A stretch of DNA of 7,168 bases from Bacteroidetes bacterium 4572_114. Lineage in GTDB: Bacteria; Bacteroidota; Bacteroidia; Bacteroidales; 4484-276. The DNA lies in contig NIVA01000107.1 of assembly GCA_002254335.1 (NCBI GenBank), forward strand, positions 1-7,168, written 5' to 3'. The translations under genes were made by a program, and so were the position numbers. Positions 1-6,367 of the stretch are shown here, piece after piece. Every line of letters begins with the position of its first letter. The first letter of the stretch is position 1. The notes under the pieces were generated by a model. The model ran no database searches. It saw only the letters and a program-made list of their open reading frames with translations, and was not told where the DNA came from.

Positions 1-78
1 ATCAGGAAAAGCGAAACCCTGGATGCCATGAGTAATTTTGAAAGTATCCCGGAACATTTGGTTGAGTTTGAGCTTTAG
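1..78 (+). CDS. C-terminal fragment of an unidentified protein
   Basis: The window opens inside a reading frame (frame 1) that gives 25 residues ending EHLVEFEL before a TAG stop at 76-78. The start lies outside the window. The fragment is too short to assign a family, and I do not recognise it. It is acidic and carries no membrane segment or export signal. About 105 bp separate its stop from the methyltransferase start, so it is probably a separate transcription unit from the restriction-modification genes. The same frame stays open after the stop until a TAA at 151-153, but that stretch does not look convincingly coding. Confidence 0.5.
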   Translation: MRKSETLDAMSNFESIPEHLVEFEL

Positions 79-159
79 GGGGAAGAAGGAGGTACGGGGG
101 AAGTTATGCCCCATTTAAGGAAACCCAAGTTGCAATTAGAAATGCAGGACTAAAATGAG

Positions 160-167
160 TAGATTTG
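160..167 (+). promoter_or_regulatory. Candidate -7 promoter element (TAGATTTG) for the restriction-modification genes
   Basis: TAGATTTG matches the Bacteroidota -7 consensus TAnnTTTG exactly and ends 16 bp before the methyltransferase ATG at 184, which would give a very short leader. A TTG at 130-132 is too far upstream (27 bp spacer) to be a good -33 element, so the call rests on the -7 box and its position. No comparable site lies between the methyltransferase and the endonuclease, which fits one shared transcript. The motif is short and could occur by chance in AT-rich DNA. Confidence 0.4.
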
Positions 168-183
168 TAAAAAAAGAAATTGC

Positions 184-1089
184 ATGAAAATACCACACCC
201 AATACCATATCAGGGAAGCAAAAGAATTATTGCAAATGAGATAATGAGATTTTTCCCAAAAAAAATAGATAGGTTTATTGAGCCCTTTGCCGGTTCAGCT
301 GCAATGTCGGTTGCTTCTGCGTTTTTTTACAAAGCAAATCAGTTTTTAATCAATGACATTAATGAACCTTTAATTTGCCTTTGGGACAAAATTGTGAACA
401 TGCCAGAAGAAATTGTAAGGGATTACCATGAAATTTGGACGGGACAACTTGGAAACGAAGAAGAATATTACTATCAAATCAGGCAGAAGTTTAATGAAAC
501 ACAAGAACCTAAATATTTATTGTTTTTACTTGCTAAATGTGTAAAAGCAGCTGTTCGATATAATTCGGAAGGAAACTTTAATCAAAGTCCTGATAAAAGA
601 AGAAAAGGGAGAATGCCTGAAAACATGAGGTACGATATAATAAGTGTTTCAAATTTATTAAAAGGAAAGACATTGTTTTATTCTATGGATTATGAAAAAA
701 TCCTGAATATGGCAACCCCTAATGATTTAGTTTATATGGACCCACCTTATCAGGGAACAGCCAAAAACGGTGGTTTTAGATATTTAGAAAATTTGAATAG
801 AGAGGACTTCATGATTTCATTATATAAATTAAATCAAAAAAATATTCCGTTTATTCTAAGCTATGATGGCCGAACGGGTGAAAAAACATATGGGGAAGAA
901 CTTCCTGATAAATTAAATCTCCGTAAGGTTGAGATTGATGCAGGCAGGTCATCTACTGCGACTTTACACAATAGGAACCATCGAACTTATGAAGCATTAT
1001 ATATCTCAGAAAATATAGCTCAAACAATTAATTTTGATGAAAAACAAAAATCACTAATTCGACAGCCAACATTATTTGAGACTATATGA
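184..1089 (+). CDS. D12-class N6-adenine DNA methyltransferase (type II modification enzyme)
   Basis: This cytoplasmic enzyme should transfer a methyl group from S-adenosylmethionine to an adenine in a specific DNA site, protecting the host from the nuclease encoded next to it. Seen in the 301-residue product: a motif X-like PYQGSK at residues 8-13; the SAM-binding motif I EPFAGS at 33-38; an acidic motif in LINDIN (D58), typical of SAM ribose contact; a conserved RYN..GNFNQSP stretch near 125-135; the catalytic motif IV DPPY at 186-189; and a C-terminal STATLHNR...TYEALYIS stretch usual for this family. The length is normal for a Dam/DpnII-type enzyme. The ATG start sits directly before the motif X region where family members begin. 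The TGA overlaps the endonuclease ATG by 4 bp. The recognition site cannot be read from the sequence. An orphan Dam-type role is less likely given the nuclease partner. Base composition is AT-rich compared with the envelope operon downstream, suggesting transfer. Confidence 0.93.
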   Translation: MKIPHPIPYQGSKRIIANEIMRFFPKKIDRFIEPFAGSAAMSVASAFFYKANQFLINDINEPLICLWDKIVNMPEEIVRDYHEIWTGQLGNEEEYYYQIRQKFNETQEPKYLLFLLAKCVKAAVRYNSEGNFNQSPDKRRKGRMPENMRYDIISVSNLLKGKTLFYSMDYEKILNMATPNDLVYMDPPYQGTAKNGGFRYLENLNREDFMISLYKLNQKNIPFILSYDGRTGEKTYGEELPDKLNLRKVEIDAGRSSTATLHNRNHRTYEALYISENIAQTINFDEKQKSLIRQPTLFETI

Positions 1090-1820
1090 AAAAGAAATAT
1101 CCCAAAGACTTTCTTAAACTTGCAAAATCTATAACAAATAAAAGAGCGAAAATTGTTATTGACCATATACTTAAACATGGTTTTATTACGACAGAAGACT
1201 TGGAAAAAACTTATGGCTATAATCATCCTCCAAGAGCAGCAAGAGATGTAGGAGAAGCTGGAATCCCACTTGAAACATTTAAGGAAAAATCATCGGAAGG
1301 GAAGTCCATTGCAGCTTACAGATTTGGAGACTTATCAAAAATTCAAAATAACCGTGTCGATGGAAGACAAGTTTTTTCAAAGGAATTCAAAAAAGGGTTA
1401 TATGAAGCTAATAATGGCCTCTGCTATATTTGTAATGGTAAATTCAAGGAAAGATACTTACAAGTTGACCATCGGGTACCTTATGAAATAAGTTGTGATG
1501 ATGCTAATTTCCAACAAAACCCCGATGATTACATGCTTTTATGTGCTTCCTGTAATAGGGCAAAGTCTTGGTCATGTGAAAGTTGTGAGAATTGGAAAGA
1601 TTCAAAAGACATTGAAATTTGCTTAAAATGTTATTGGGGAAAACCTGAGAACTATGACCACATTACCCTTGAGAAAATTCGCAGACTTGATTTAACATGG
1701 CAGGGAGAGGAAGTAAGTTTCTTTGAAGCACTAAAAAAAGAGGCTGACAAAGGTGAAATAGAATTGCCAGAATACGTTAAATCTCTTTTAATAAAACATT
1801 TGACAACAAAGAAGAATTAA
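1086..1820 (+). CDS. HNH endonuclease, likely type II restriction enzyme partner of the upstream methyltransferase
   Basis: The 244-residue product should be the cleaving half of a restriction-modification pair, using a metal-dependent HNH (beta-beta-alpha-metal) site. Seen: an N-terminal region (about 15-85) that looks like a winged-helix DNA-binding domain, with a PPRAARDVGEAGIP stretch; then an HNH core with zinc pair C113/C116, the catalytic DH pair at D128-H129, N145 in the middle helix region, and a second pair C153/C156 followed by NRAK. A further two pairs, C164/C167 and C179/C182 (CESC and CLKC, ending CYWGKPENY), suggest an additional zinc knuckle; I recall this pattern from a family of HNH restriction-type proteins. 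The ATG overlaps the methyltransferase stop as ATGA, indicating translational coupling so that the nuclease is made with or after the methylase. No separate promoter is visible. Nuclease activity and the cut site are inferred. A homing-type HNH protein is a less likely alternative. Confidence 0.85.
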   Translation: MKKKYPKDFLKLAKSITNKRAKIVIDHILKHGFITTEDLEKTYGYNHPPRAARDVGEAGIPLETFKEKSSEGKSIAAYRFGDLSKIQNNRVDGRQVFSKEFKKGLYEANNGLCYICNGKFKERYLQVDHRVPYEISCDDANFQQNPDDYMLLCASCNRAKSWSCESCENWKDSKDIEICLKCYWGKPENYDHITLEKIRRLDLTWQGEEVSFFEALKKEADKGEIELPEYVKSLLIKHLTTKKN

Positions 1821-1942
1821 AAACGGGGCACGTACATAGGCTCATTAAGTATGATGGATCATGTGGTAAAATTGAATTTTTGAACATCTTCAATCACGTG
1901 CTGGACAAAACTATAATTAAAATACAGACTAATTTGGCATCA

Positions 1943-4147
1943 ATGTCATTAAAATCAAATACAGCTTCCTGGGTTTTTATCGAAGGCATACTGAACAGCT
2001 ACTCGCAAATCTTCTTTTCTAAGAACAAGGTTTTTGCCATGATACTGGTTTTGGTTACCTTTTTCGATCTTGTTGCGGGCATCAGTGGGTTGATGTCGGT
2101 TATTGTTGCCAATGTTGCCGCCACACTAATCGGCTACAATAAAGAAAAAGCTGCGGGGGGTTACTATGGCTTTAACAGTTTGTTGGTGGGCCTGGGGATT
2201 GGTATCTTCTACCAGCCCGGCATTGCGTTTATTTTTGTATTGGTTTTCGCGGCCCTTTTCACTTTGTTCCTCACCATTTGGATGGAAGGTTATTTCGGGA
2301 AATACGGCCTCCCCTATTTAAGCTGGCCCTTCCTCCTTGGCATTTGGATAGTTACTTTGGCCTCGCGGAGTTTTTCGGCACTTGATGTCAGCGAACGCGG
2401 CGTATATGTTATCAATGAAATTTATGGTTACGGGGGGATTTCACTGGTCAGGCTGTACGATCTGGTGAATAACCTCCCTTTGCACGAATCCATCATAATT
2501 TATTTTAAGTCGCTTGGCGCGATATTTTTTCAATACCACCTGCTTGCCGGGGTGTTGGTTGCGGTTGGATTGCTTATTTATTCCAGGATAGCTTTTTTGT
2601 TGTCGTTGGTTGGATTTTTTACTGCCTACTATTATTATCTGTTTATTGGCGCAAACCTGAATGAACTAAGTTATGGGTACATTGGTTTTAATTATATCCT
2701 GACGGCAATTGCAATTGGGGGCTTTTTTATTATCCCGTCCAAATATTCATTTTTATGGGTAATCCTGCTCACCCCAATTATTTCGTTTATTATCACGGCC
2801 ACAAGTGTATTTTTTTTAAGCCTGCAATTGTCGATATATTCATTGGCGTTTAATATTGTGGTGTTAATTTTTATTTATGCACTAAAATTCAGGGAGCGTT
2901 ATTTTACCAAGCCCGAGCTGGTAAGTGTCCAGCAGTTTTCGCCCGAACAAAATCTTTATGCCCATCTAAATTACCACTCCCGTTTTGATGTATTTGCCCA
3001 AACCCCTGTTGTATTGCCTTTTCTGGGGGAATGGACAATTACCCAGTCGCATGATGGGGAGCATACCCATCGCAACGAATGGCGCCATGCATGGGATTTT
3101 GAAATTTTTGATGAGGATGGAAAAAAATTTGAAGGGGATGGCCTGGCAGCTGAAGATTATTATTGCTACAATAAACCGGTAACAGCAGCGGCTGACGGAA
3201 CTGTACAGGAGATAAAAGATGGATTGCCCGATAATCCCATTGGTGAAATAGACGTTGACAAAAACTGGGGCAATACCATTGTCATCAAACATCAGGAAAA
3301 ATTATATACTAAGATCAGCCACCTGAAAAAGGGAACTGTAAAAGTGAAAAAGGGCGACAACGTTAAACGGGGCGATGTTTTGGCATACAGTGGCAACTCG
3401 GGCAGGTCGCCCATACCTCATATCCATTTTCAGGTACAGCAAACCCCATTTATCGGATCGAAGACCATCGATTATCCACTGGCAAAATATGTCCTGAAAA
3501 AAGATGATGGCTATGAACTGAAGACTTACGACCGACCTCAGAAAGAACAAACTGTAGTCAACATCGGTAAAAACGATTCGCTTTTCAAAGCATTTAATTT
3601 TATCCCCGGGCAAAAAATATCCTTTGAGGTTACAAACAAGGACAAGAAACAAGAATCCATCAACTGGGAAGTTAAGGCCGATTTTTATAATACTGTTTAT
3701 CTTGAATGTAGCAAGTCGGGGTCGAAGGCATGGTTTAAAAATGATGGCACATTGTTTTACTTCACACACTTCGAGGGGGACATGGGGTCGATGCTTTATT
3801 ATTTTTACCTTGGGGCCTATAAGGTGGCACTTGGGTTTTACAAAAGCCTAATCATCCGTGACACGTACCCTCTCGCTGTTTTCAAAAACAAATTTGTGCT
3901 TTTCTGGCAGGATTTCCTTGCCCCCTTCCATCTGTTTATGAAAGCAAACTACACCATGAAATATGTAAAAATAAACGACGACCTGAACAGTAGTAAAATT
4001 TACCTTACATCTGGGGCAAACATGCGCATCTCGAAAAGCACCCATCAGAAAATTGATTTTAAAATTGAAATTGATGGTTCGATGATAAGTAAATTTGAGG
4101 TGCTTGGTAAAAATATTAACCTCCTCGCAAAAGAAATTAAATCGTGA
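1943..4147 (+). CDS. Urea-transporter-like membrane protein fused to an M23 (LytM-type) metallopeptidase
   Basis: From the ATG at 1943 the product is 734 residues; an in-frame TTG at 1880 would add 21. I prefer 1943 because the conserved region begins soon after (WVFIEGILNSYSQIFF). Residues about 25-312 are a polytopic membrane domain resembling the urea transporter (UT) family: two internal repeats each with a YGFN/IGFN stretch (72-87 and 244-260), and the signature LPxxTxPF seen as LPYLSWPF at 123-130 and, degenerate, as LSIYSLAF at 296-303. After a basic KFRER stretch (315-319) comes an M23 domain (about 345-520): candidate zinc ligands in THRNEWRHAWDF (H376, D385), core strands PVTAAADGTV and WGNTIVIKH, YTKISHL with H460, and PHIHF with H493 and H495. 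Residues 520-734 form a domain I do not recognise. M23 enzymes cut peptidoglycan cross-bridges or regulate amidases; urea or another small solute may be moved by the first domain. The stop overlaps the next gene. No clear promoter precedes it. Confidence 0.88.
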   Translation: MSLKSNTASWVFIEGILNSYSQIFFSKNKVFAMILVLVTFFDLVAGISGLMSVIVANVAATLIGYNKEKAAGGYYGFNSLLVGLGIGIFYQPGIAFIFVLVFAALFTLFLTIWMEGYFGKYGLPYLSWPFLLGIWIVTLASRSFSALDVSERGVYVINEIYGYGGISLVRLYDLVNNLPLHESIIIYFKSLGAIFFQYHLLAGVLVAVGLLIYSRIAFLLSLVGFFTAYYYYLFIGANLNELSYGYIGFNYILTAIAIGGFFIIPSKYSFLWVILLTPIISFIITATSVFFLSLQLSIYSLAFNIVVLIFIYALKFRERYFTKPELVSVQQFSPEQNLYAHLNYHSRFDVFAQTPVVLPFLGEWTITQSHDGEHTHRNEWRHAWDFEIFDEDGKKFEGDGLAAEDYYCYNKPVTAAADGTVQEIKDGLPDNPIGEIDVDKNWGNTIVIKHQEKLYTKISHLKKGTVKVKKGDNVKRGDVLAYSGNSGRSPIPHIHFQVQQTPFIGSKTIDYPLAKYVLKKDDGYELKTYDRPQKEQTVVNIGKNDSLFKAFNFIPGQKISFEVTNKDKKQESINWEVKADFYNTVYLECSKSGSKAWFKNDGTLFYFTHFEGDMGSMLYYFYLGAYKVALGFYKSLIIRDTYPLAVFKNKFVLFWQDFLAPFHLFMKANYTMKYVKINDDLNSSKIYLTSGANMRISKSTHQKIDFKIEIDGSMISKFEVLGKNINLLAKEIKS

Positions 4148-5535
4148 TTACATACAAAAAAACATATCATAATATTTATTTCGTTTTCAACAGGTTATTA
4201 TTTGTAGGTACTTTGGCCCTGCTGATTACCATGCCAGCTATGCTTGGTGCACAGGAAAAAAGGCCGGGTTTCAAAAAAACCGACAGCCTTACCTATGTCT
4301 TATATCAGCAGCAAAAGTGGGATGAATTGATTGAAACCGGCGAATATGCCCTTAAACATGGGATTGATTATTACTACCTGCAGATGAGGGTTGGCATAGC
4401 CTGGTATGAAAAGGGGAATTTCAGGCAGGCAATCCCACATTTCGAGGCAGCTTTGAAATTCAATGACCAGGATCAAACTGCAATGGAATATCTTTATTAC
4501 TGTTATCTTTTTTCGGGAAGGCAGTACGACATCAGGAGGCTTATGCCCCGGCTCAATAAATCCACTATGGAAAAGATGGGTATAAAGAAATCAGGGATTT
4601 TGGAAGATGTTTACATCGAAGGTGGCCCCGGGTTTTCGGATGATCAGAAAATTAAAAATAACCGGAACGGTACAAGAGAGTTAGACACTATCTACAATTC
4701 CACCTACTTGTATGGCAATACCCTTTATTATCATGTTGGCGCAAGGTTTAACATTCATCCAAACATCAGTATTTATCAGGGGTACAGTGGCATAAAAGCC
4801 CCTTTCACACAAAAGATCTGGTATCAAGACCTACCGTTGGATTTGGATGATTTTACCTACACTACATACCAGGATGAATATTATGGGAATTTAGAGATTG
4901 GGTTGCCCAATGGAATAAAGATTACACCGGCCTGGCATTTTCTCTGGTATAAATACGACAACAGGAATATAGGTTATGACACCATCTCCTTCGCCCTCAC
5001 AGTTGACACAGCAACAATACATAGAAGTGAATATGTAATGTCGTTGTCCATAAGAAAGGATTTGCCAAATTTGGCCTTTGAACTAAATGGGGTTTTCGGG
5101 GATTTCGGCAGGAAAAACCAGTCGCAGCTTGGCATTTCGGCATTTGTTTATCCGTTCGGAAATTTGAATTTTTACACCCAAACCAGTTTTATCAATGTGT
5201 GGCAACCCGGGGTTTATTCACTGATTTTCCAACAGATGGTTGGCGGCCGCCTTGCAAATAAACTTTGGGTTGAAGCCAATTTTACCCTTGGCAACCTGAC
5301 CAACTTTGCCGAAAACAATGCCTTCACTATTTACAATGCGCCTGAGAAAATTAATTACAAATTTGAAACAGCGTTCATATATGATTTGAACAAGCACCTC
5401 GGTTTTTCGTTAAGGTACCGGTTGGAGCAAAGGGAAAATGAATACCTTTATTACCGGACAATTAATGAGTATGACCGGCTGATAACTAAATATTTTTATC
5501 ATAGTATTATCGGAGGGATTAAATGGCGGTTTTAA
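4144..5535 (+). CDS. Exported TPR protein with C-terminal outer-membrane beta-barrel-like domain
   Basis: The 463-residue product starts at a GTG that shares four bases (GTGA) with the stop of the transporter-peptidase gene, which points to coupled translation. Residues 1-36 form a signal peptide: basic start, hydrophobic run LLFVGTLALLITMPAML, then a signal peptidase I site at LGA-QEK. Residues about 45-130 are helical and TPR-like (YYLQMRVGIAWYEKGNFRQAI, then AMEYLYYCYLFSGR). From about 155 to the end the sequence alternates aromatic and polar residues in many short strands, with Tyr-rich segments such as TYLYGNTLYYHVGARF, and it ends in KWRF. A terminal aromatic residue is typical of outer-membrane beta-barrels. 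It is therefore likely to sit in the outer membrane with a periplasmic TPR domain, perhaps an anchor for the partners encoded beside it. I do not recognise a named family. The function is unknown; a transport or surface-polymer role is only a possibility. Confidence 0.8.
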   Translation: MITYKKTYHNIYFVFNRLLFVGTLALLITMPAMLGAQEKRPGFKKTDSLTYVLYQQQKWDELIETGEYALKHGIDYYYLQMRVGIAWYEKGNFRQAIPHFEAALKFNDQDQTAMEYLYYCYLFSGRQYDIRRLMPRLNKSTMEKMGIKKSGILEDVYIEGGPGFSDDQKIKNNRNGTRELDTIYNSTYLYGNTLYYHVGARFNIHPNISIYQGYSGIKAPFTQKIWYQDLPLDLDDFTYTTYQDEYYGNLEIGLPNGIKITPAWHFLWYKYDNRNIGYDTISFALTVDTATIHRSEYVMSLSIRKDLPNLAFELNGVFGDFGRKNQSQLGISAFVYPFGNLNFYTQTSFINVWQPGVYSLIFQQMVGGRLANKLWVEANFTLGNLTNFAENNAFTIYNAPEKINYKFETAFIYDLNKHLGFSLRYRLEQRENEYLYYRTINEYDRLITKYFYHSIIGGIKWRF

Positions 5536-6155
5536 AAATGATTAGAAACAAAGTCATATTATTATTTTTCATGATGCTGTTGGCGTTGCAGGTGCCGGCA
5601 CAAAACTTTGAGGATTTGCAAAATGCATTTTCGAAGAGCTACGAGTTTGAATACGAAAAGAAATACACTGATGCCATAAACGAATTAACAAATGTTTATC
5701 AGGCTGATTCTTATGAAATAAATATAAGGTTGGGCTGGCTGAATTATTTGGCCGGCCTGCACCCCGGATCATCTACTTACTACAAAAAAGCCATAGGGTT
5801 AAAACCCTATTCGGTGGAAGCCAGGCTTGGATATACTTATCCGTTATCTGCACTTGGCAACTGGGGCCAGGTAAAAACCCAGTATTTTAAAATTTTAGAG
5901 ATAGATGAGATGAATACAATCGCCAATTACAACCTGGGGCTGATTTTTTACAATGCCGAAGATTTTGCAACCGCACTTAAACATTTTGAGAAAGTCGTTA
6001 ATCAATATCCTTTCGATTATGATGGAACCATCATGTTTGCCTGGACACATTTTCAACTGGGCAAACTACGCGAAGCCGAGGTCCTCTTCAAAAAAGCCCT
6101 GCTCATAAAGCCCGGTGATGAATCTGCGTTGGAGGGGTTGGAATCGGTGAAGTAG
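5523..6155 (+). CDS. Small exported tetratricopeptide-repeat protein
   Basis: The 210-residue product has a signal peptide (VILLFFMMLLALQVPA, probable cleavage after VPA near residue 26) and is otherwise made of about five TPR units. The clearest are ANYNLGLIFYNAEDFATALKHFEKV at about 134-158 and AWTHFQLGKLREAEVLFKKALLIKP at about 173-197, both with the A/G and P positions expected for TPRs. TPR arrays bind other proteins and have no catalytic residues, so this is probably a soluble periplasmic scaffold. The ATG at 5523 overlaps the end of the beta-barrel gene by 13 bp. A second in-frame ATG at 5538 lies 2 bp after that stop and gives an equally good signal peptide (MIRNKVILLFF), so the true start is uncertain by five codons. 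It is the last gene of the operon. No hairpin terminator is evident after its TAG. Confidence 0.83.
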   Translation: MAVLKMIRNKVILLFFMMLLALQVPAQNFEDLQNAFSKSYEFEYEKKYTDAINELTNVYQADSYEINIRLGWLNYLAGLHPGSSTYYKKAIGLKPYSVEARLGYTYPLSALGNWGQVKTQYFKILEIDEMNTIANYNLGLIFYNAEDFATALKHFEKVVNQYPFDYDGTIMFAWTHFQLGKLREAEVLFKKALLIKPGDESALEGLESVK

Positions 6156-6195
6156 GGGCAATTGAAGGGGGAAAGGTATAGGGGTATTGATATCA

Positions 6196-6275
6196 GATGT
6201 AAGATGTAAGATGTAAGATGTAAGATGTGTGATGTGTGATGTGTGATGTGTGATGTGTGATGTGTGATGTGTGAT
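6196..6275. repeat. Heptamer tandem array: 4 x GATGTAA followed by 7 x GATGTGT
   Basis: Eleven perfect, contiguous 7-bp units run from 6196 to 6272: four GATGTAA (6196-6223), then seven GATGTGT (6224-6272), ending in a partial GAT. All units share GATGT and differ only in the last two bases, with a single switch point. The array lies in the gap between the envelope operon and the AAA-ATPase-like pseudogene, about 60 bp upstream of the latter's candidate promoter. It has stops in the + frames, so it is not part of a + strand coding region. Such short arrays change copy number by slipped-strand replication. A regulatory effect is possible but not shown by the sequence. Confidence 0.95.
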
Positions 6276-6299
6276 TTAGTGTTTCACTACGCGAACAAA

Positions 6300-6314
6300 T
6301 ATTTCCCGGAAATA
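6300..6314. promoter_or_regulatory. 15-bp palindrome TATTTCCCGGAAATA, candidate operator
   Basis: Seven bases on each side (TATTTCC / GGAAATA) are perfectly inverted around a single central C. The site ends 20 bp before the -7 element at 6335-6342, so it covers the place where a -33 element would be. This is a usual position for a repressor or activator dimer. A hairpin with a 3-nt loop is possible, but no T-run follows, so it is not a + strand terminator. No regulator is identifiable. Confidence 0.35.
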
Positions 6315-6334
6315 AAAAATCACTAATTATTCTA

Positions 6335-6342
6335 TACCTTTG
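6335..6342 (+). promoter_or_regulatory. Candidate -7 promoter element (TACCTTTG) for the AAA-ATPase-like gene
   Basis: TACCTTTG matches the Bacteroidota TAnnTTTG consensus and ends 25 bp before the ATG at 6368, a normal leader length. No TTTG or TTG is found at the -33 distance, so recognition may depend on a bound factor or be weak. The pairing with a family-typical start (MKKLPIG) just downstream supports it as the original promoter of this now damaged gene. Confidence 0.5.
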
Positions 6343-6367
6343 TGGGGAAATATAATCATTAGGTGCT

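Noticed and set aside
97..112. GGGG ... CCCC inverted repeat with an 8-nt loop after the first gene.
   Set aside because: A four-pair stem with no T-run is too weak to call a terminator.
79..153. Frame 1 stays open after the TAG at 76-78 up to a TAA at 151-153, with an ATG at 106 (15 codons).
   Set aside because: Too short and without recognisable sequence. It could be a read-through or a nonsense-mutated tail of the upstream gene, but nothing supports that over ordinary intergenic DNA.
184..1820. Considered the methyltransferase-HNH pair as prophage or transposon cargo.
   Set aside because: No integrase, transposase, terminal repeats or phage genes are visible in the window.
1781..1942. 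The transporter-peptidase frame is open upstream of 1943 back to a TAA at 1778-1780, reading KTGHVHRLIKYDGSCGKIEF before the TTG at 1880.
   Set aside because: It overlaps the end of the HNH gene and has no ATG or GTG before the TTG at 1880. The faint resemblance to a cold-shock-like strand pattern is not enough to call a remnant gene.
2966..4045. Several minus-strand and alternate-frame open stretches within the transporter-peptidase gene.
   Set aside because: They lie opposite or inside a well-supported coding region, show no family features, and their composition follows the real frame.
6156..6195. Searched for a terminator after the last operon gene.
   Set aside because: Only G-rich single-strand runs and a trivial TGATATCA palindrome (6188-6195) are present. 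There is no stem with a T-run.
6196..6275. Array considered as CRISPR or as coding repeats on the minus strand (the minus frames have no stops).
   Set aside because: Units are 7 bp without spacers, so it is not CRISPR. No start codon or extended reading frame supports a minus-strand repeat protein.
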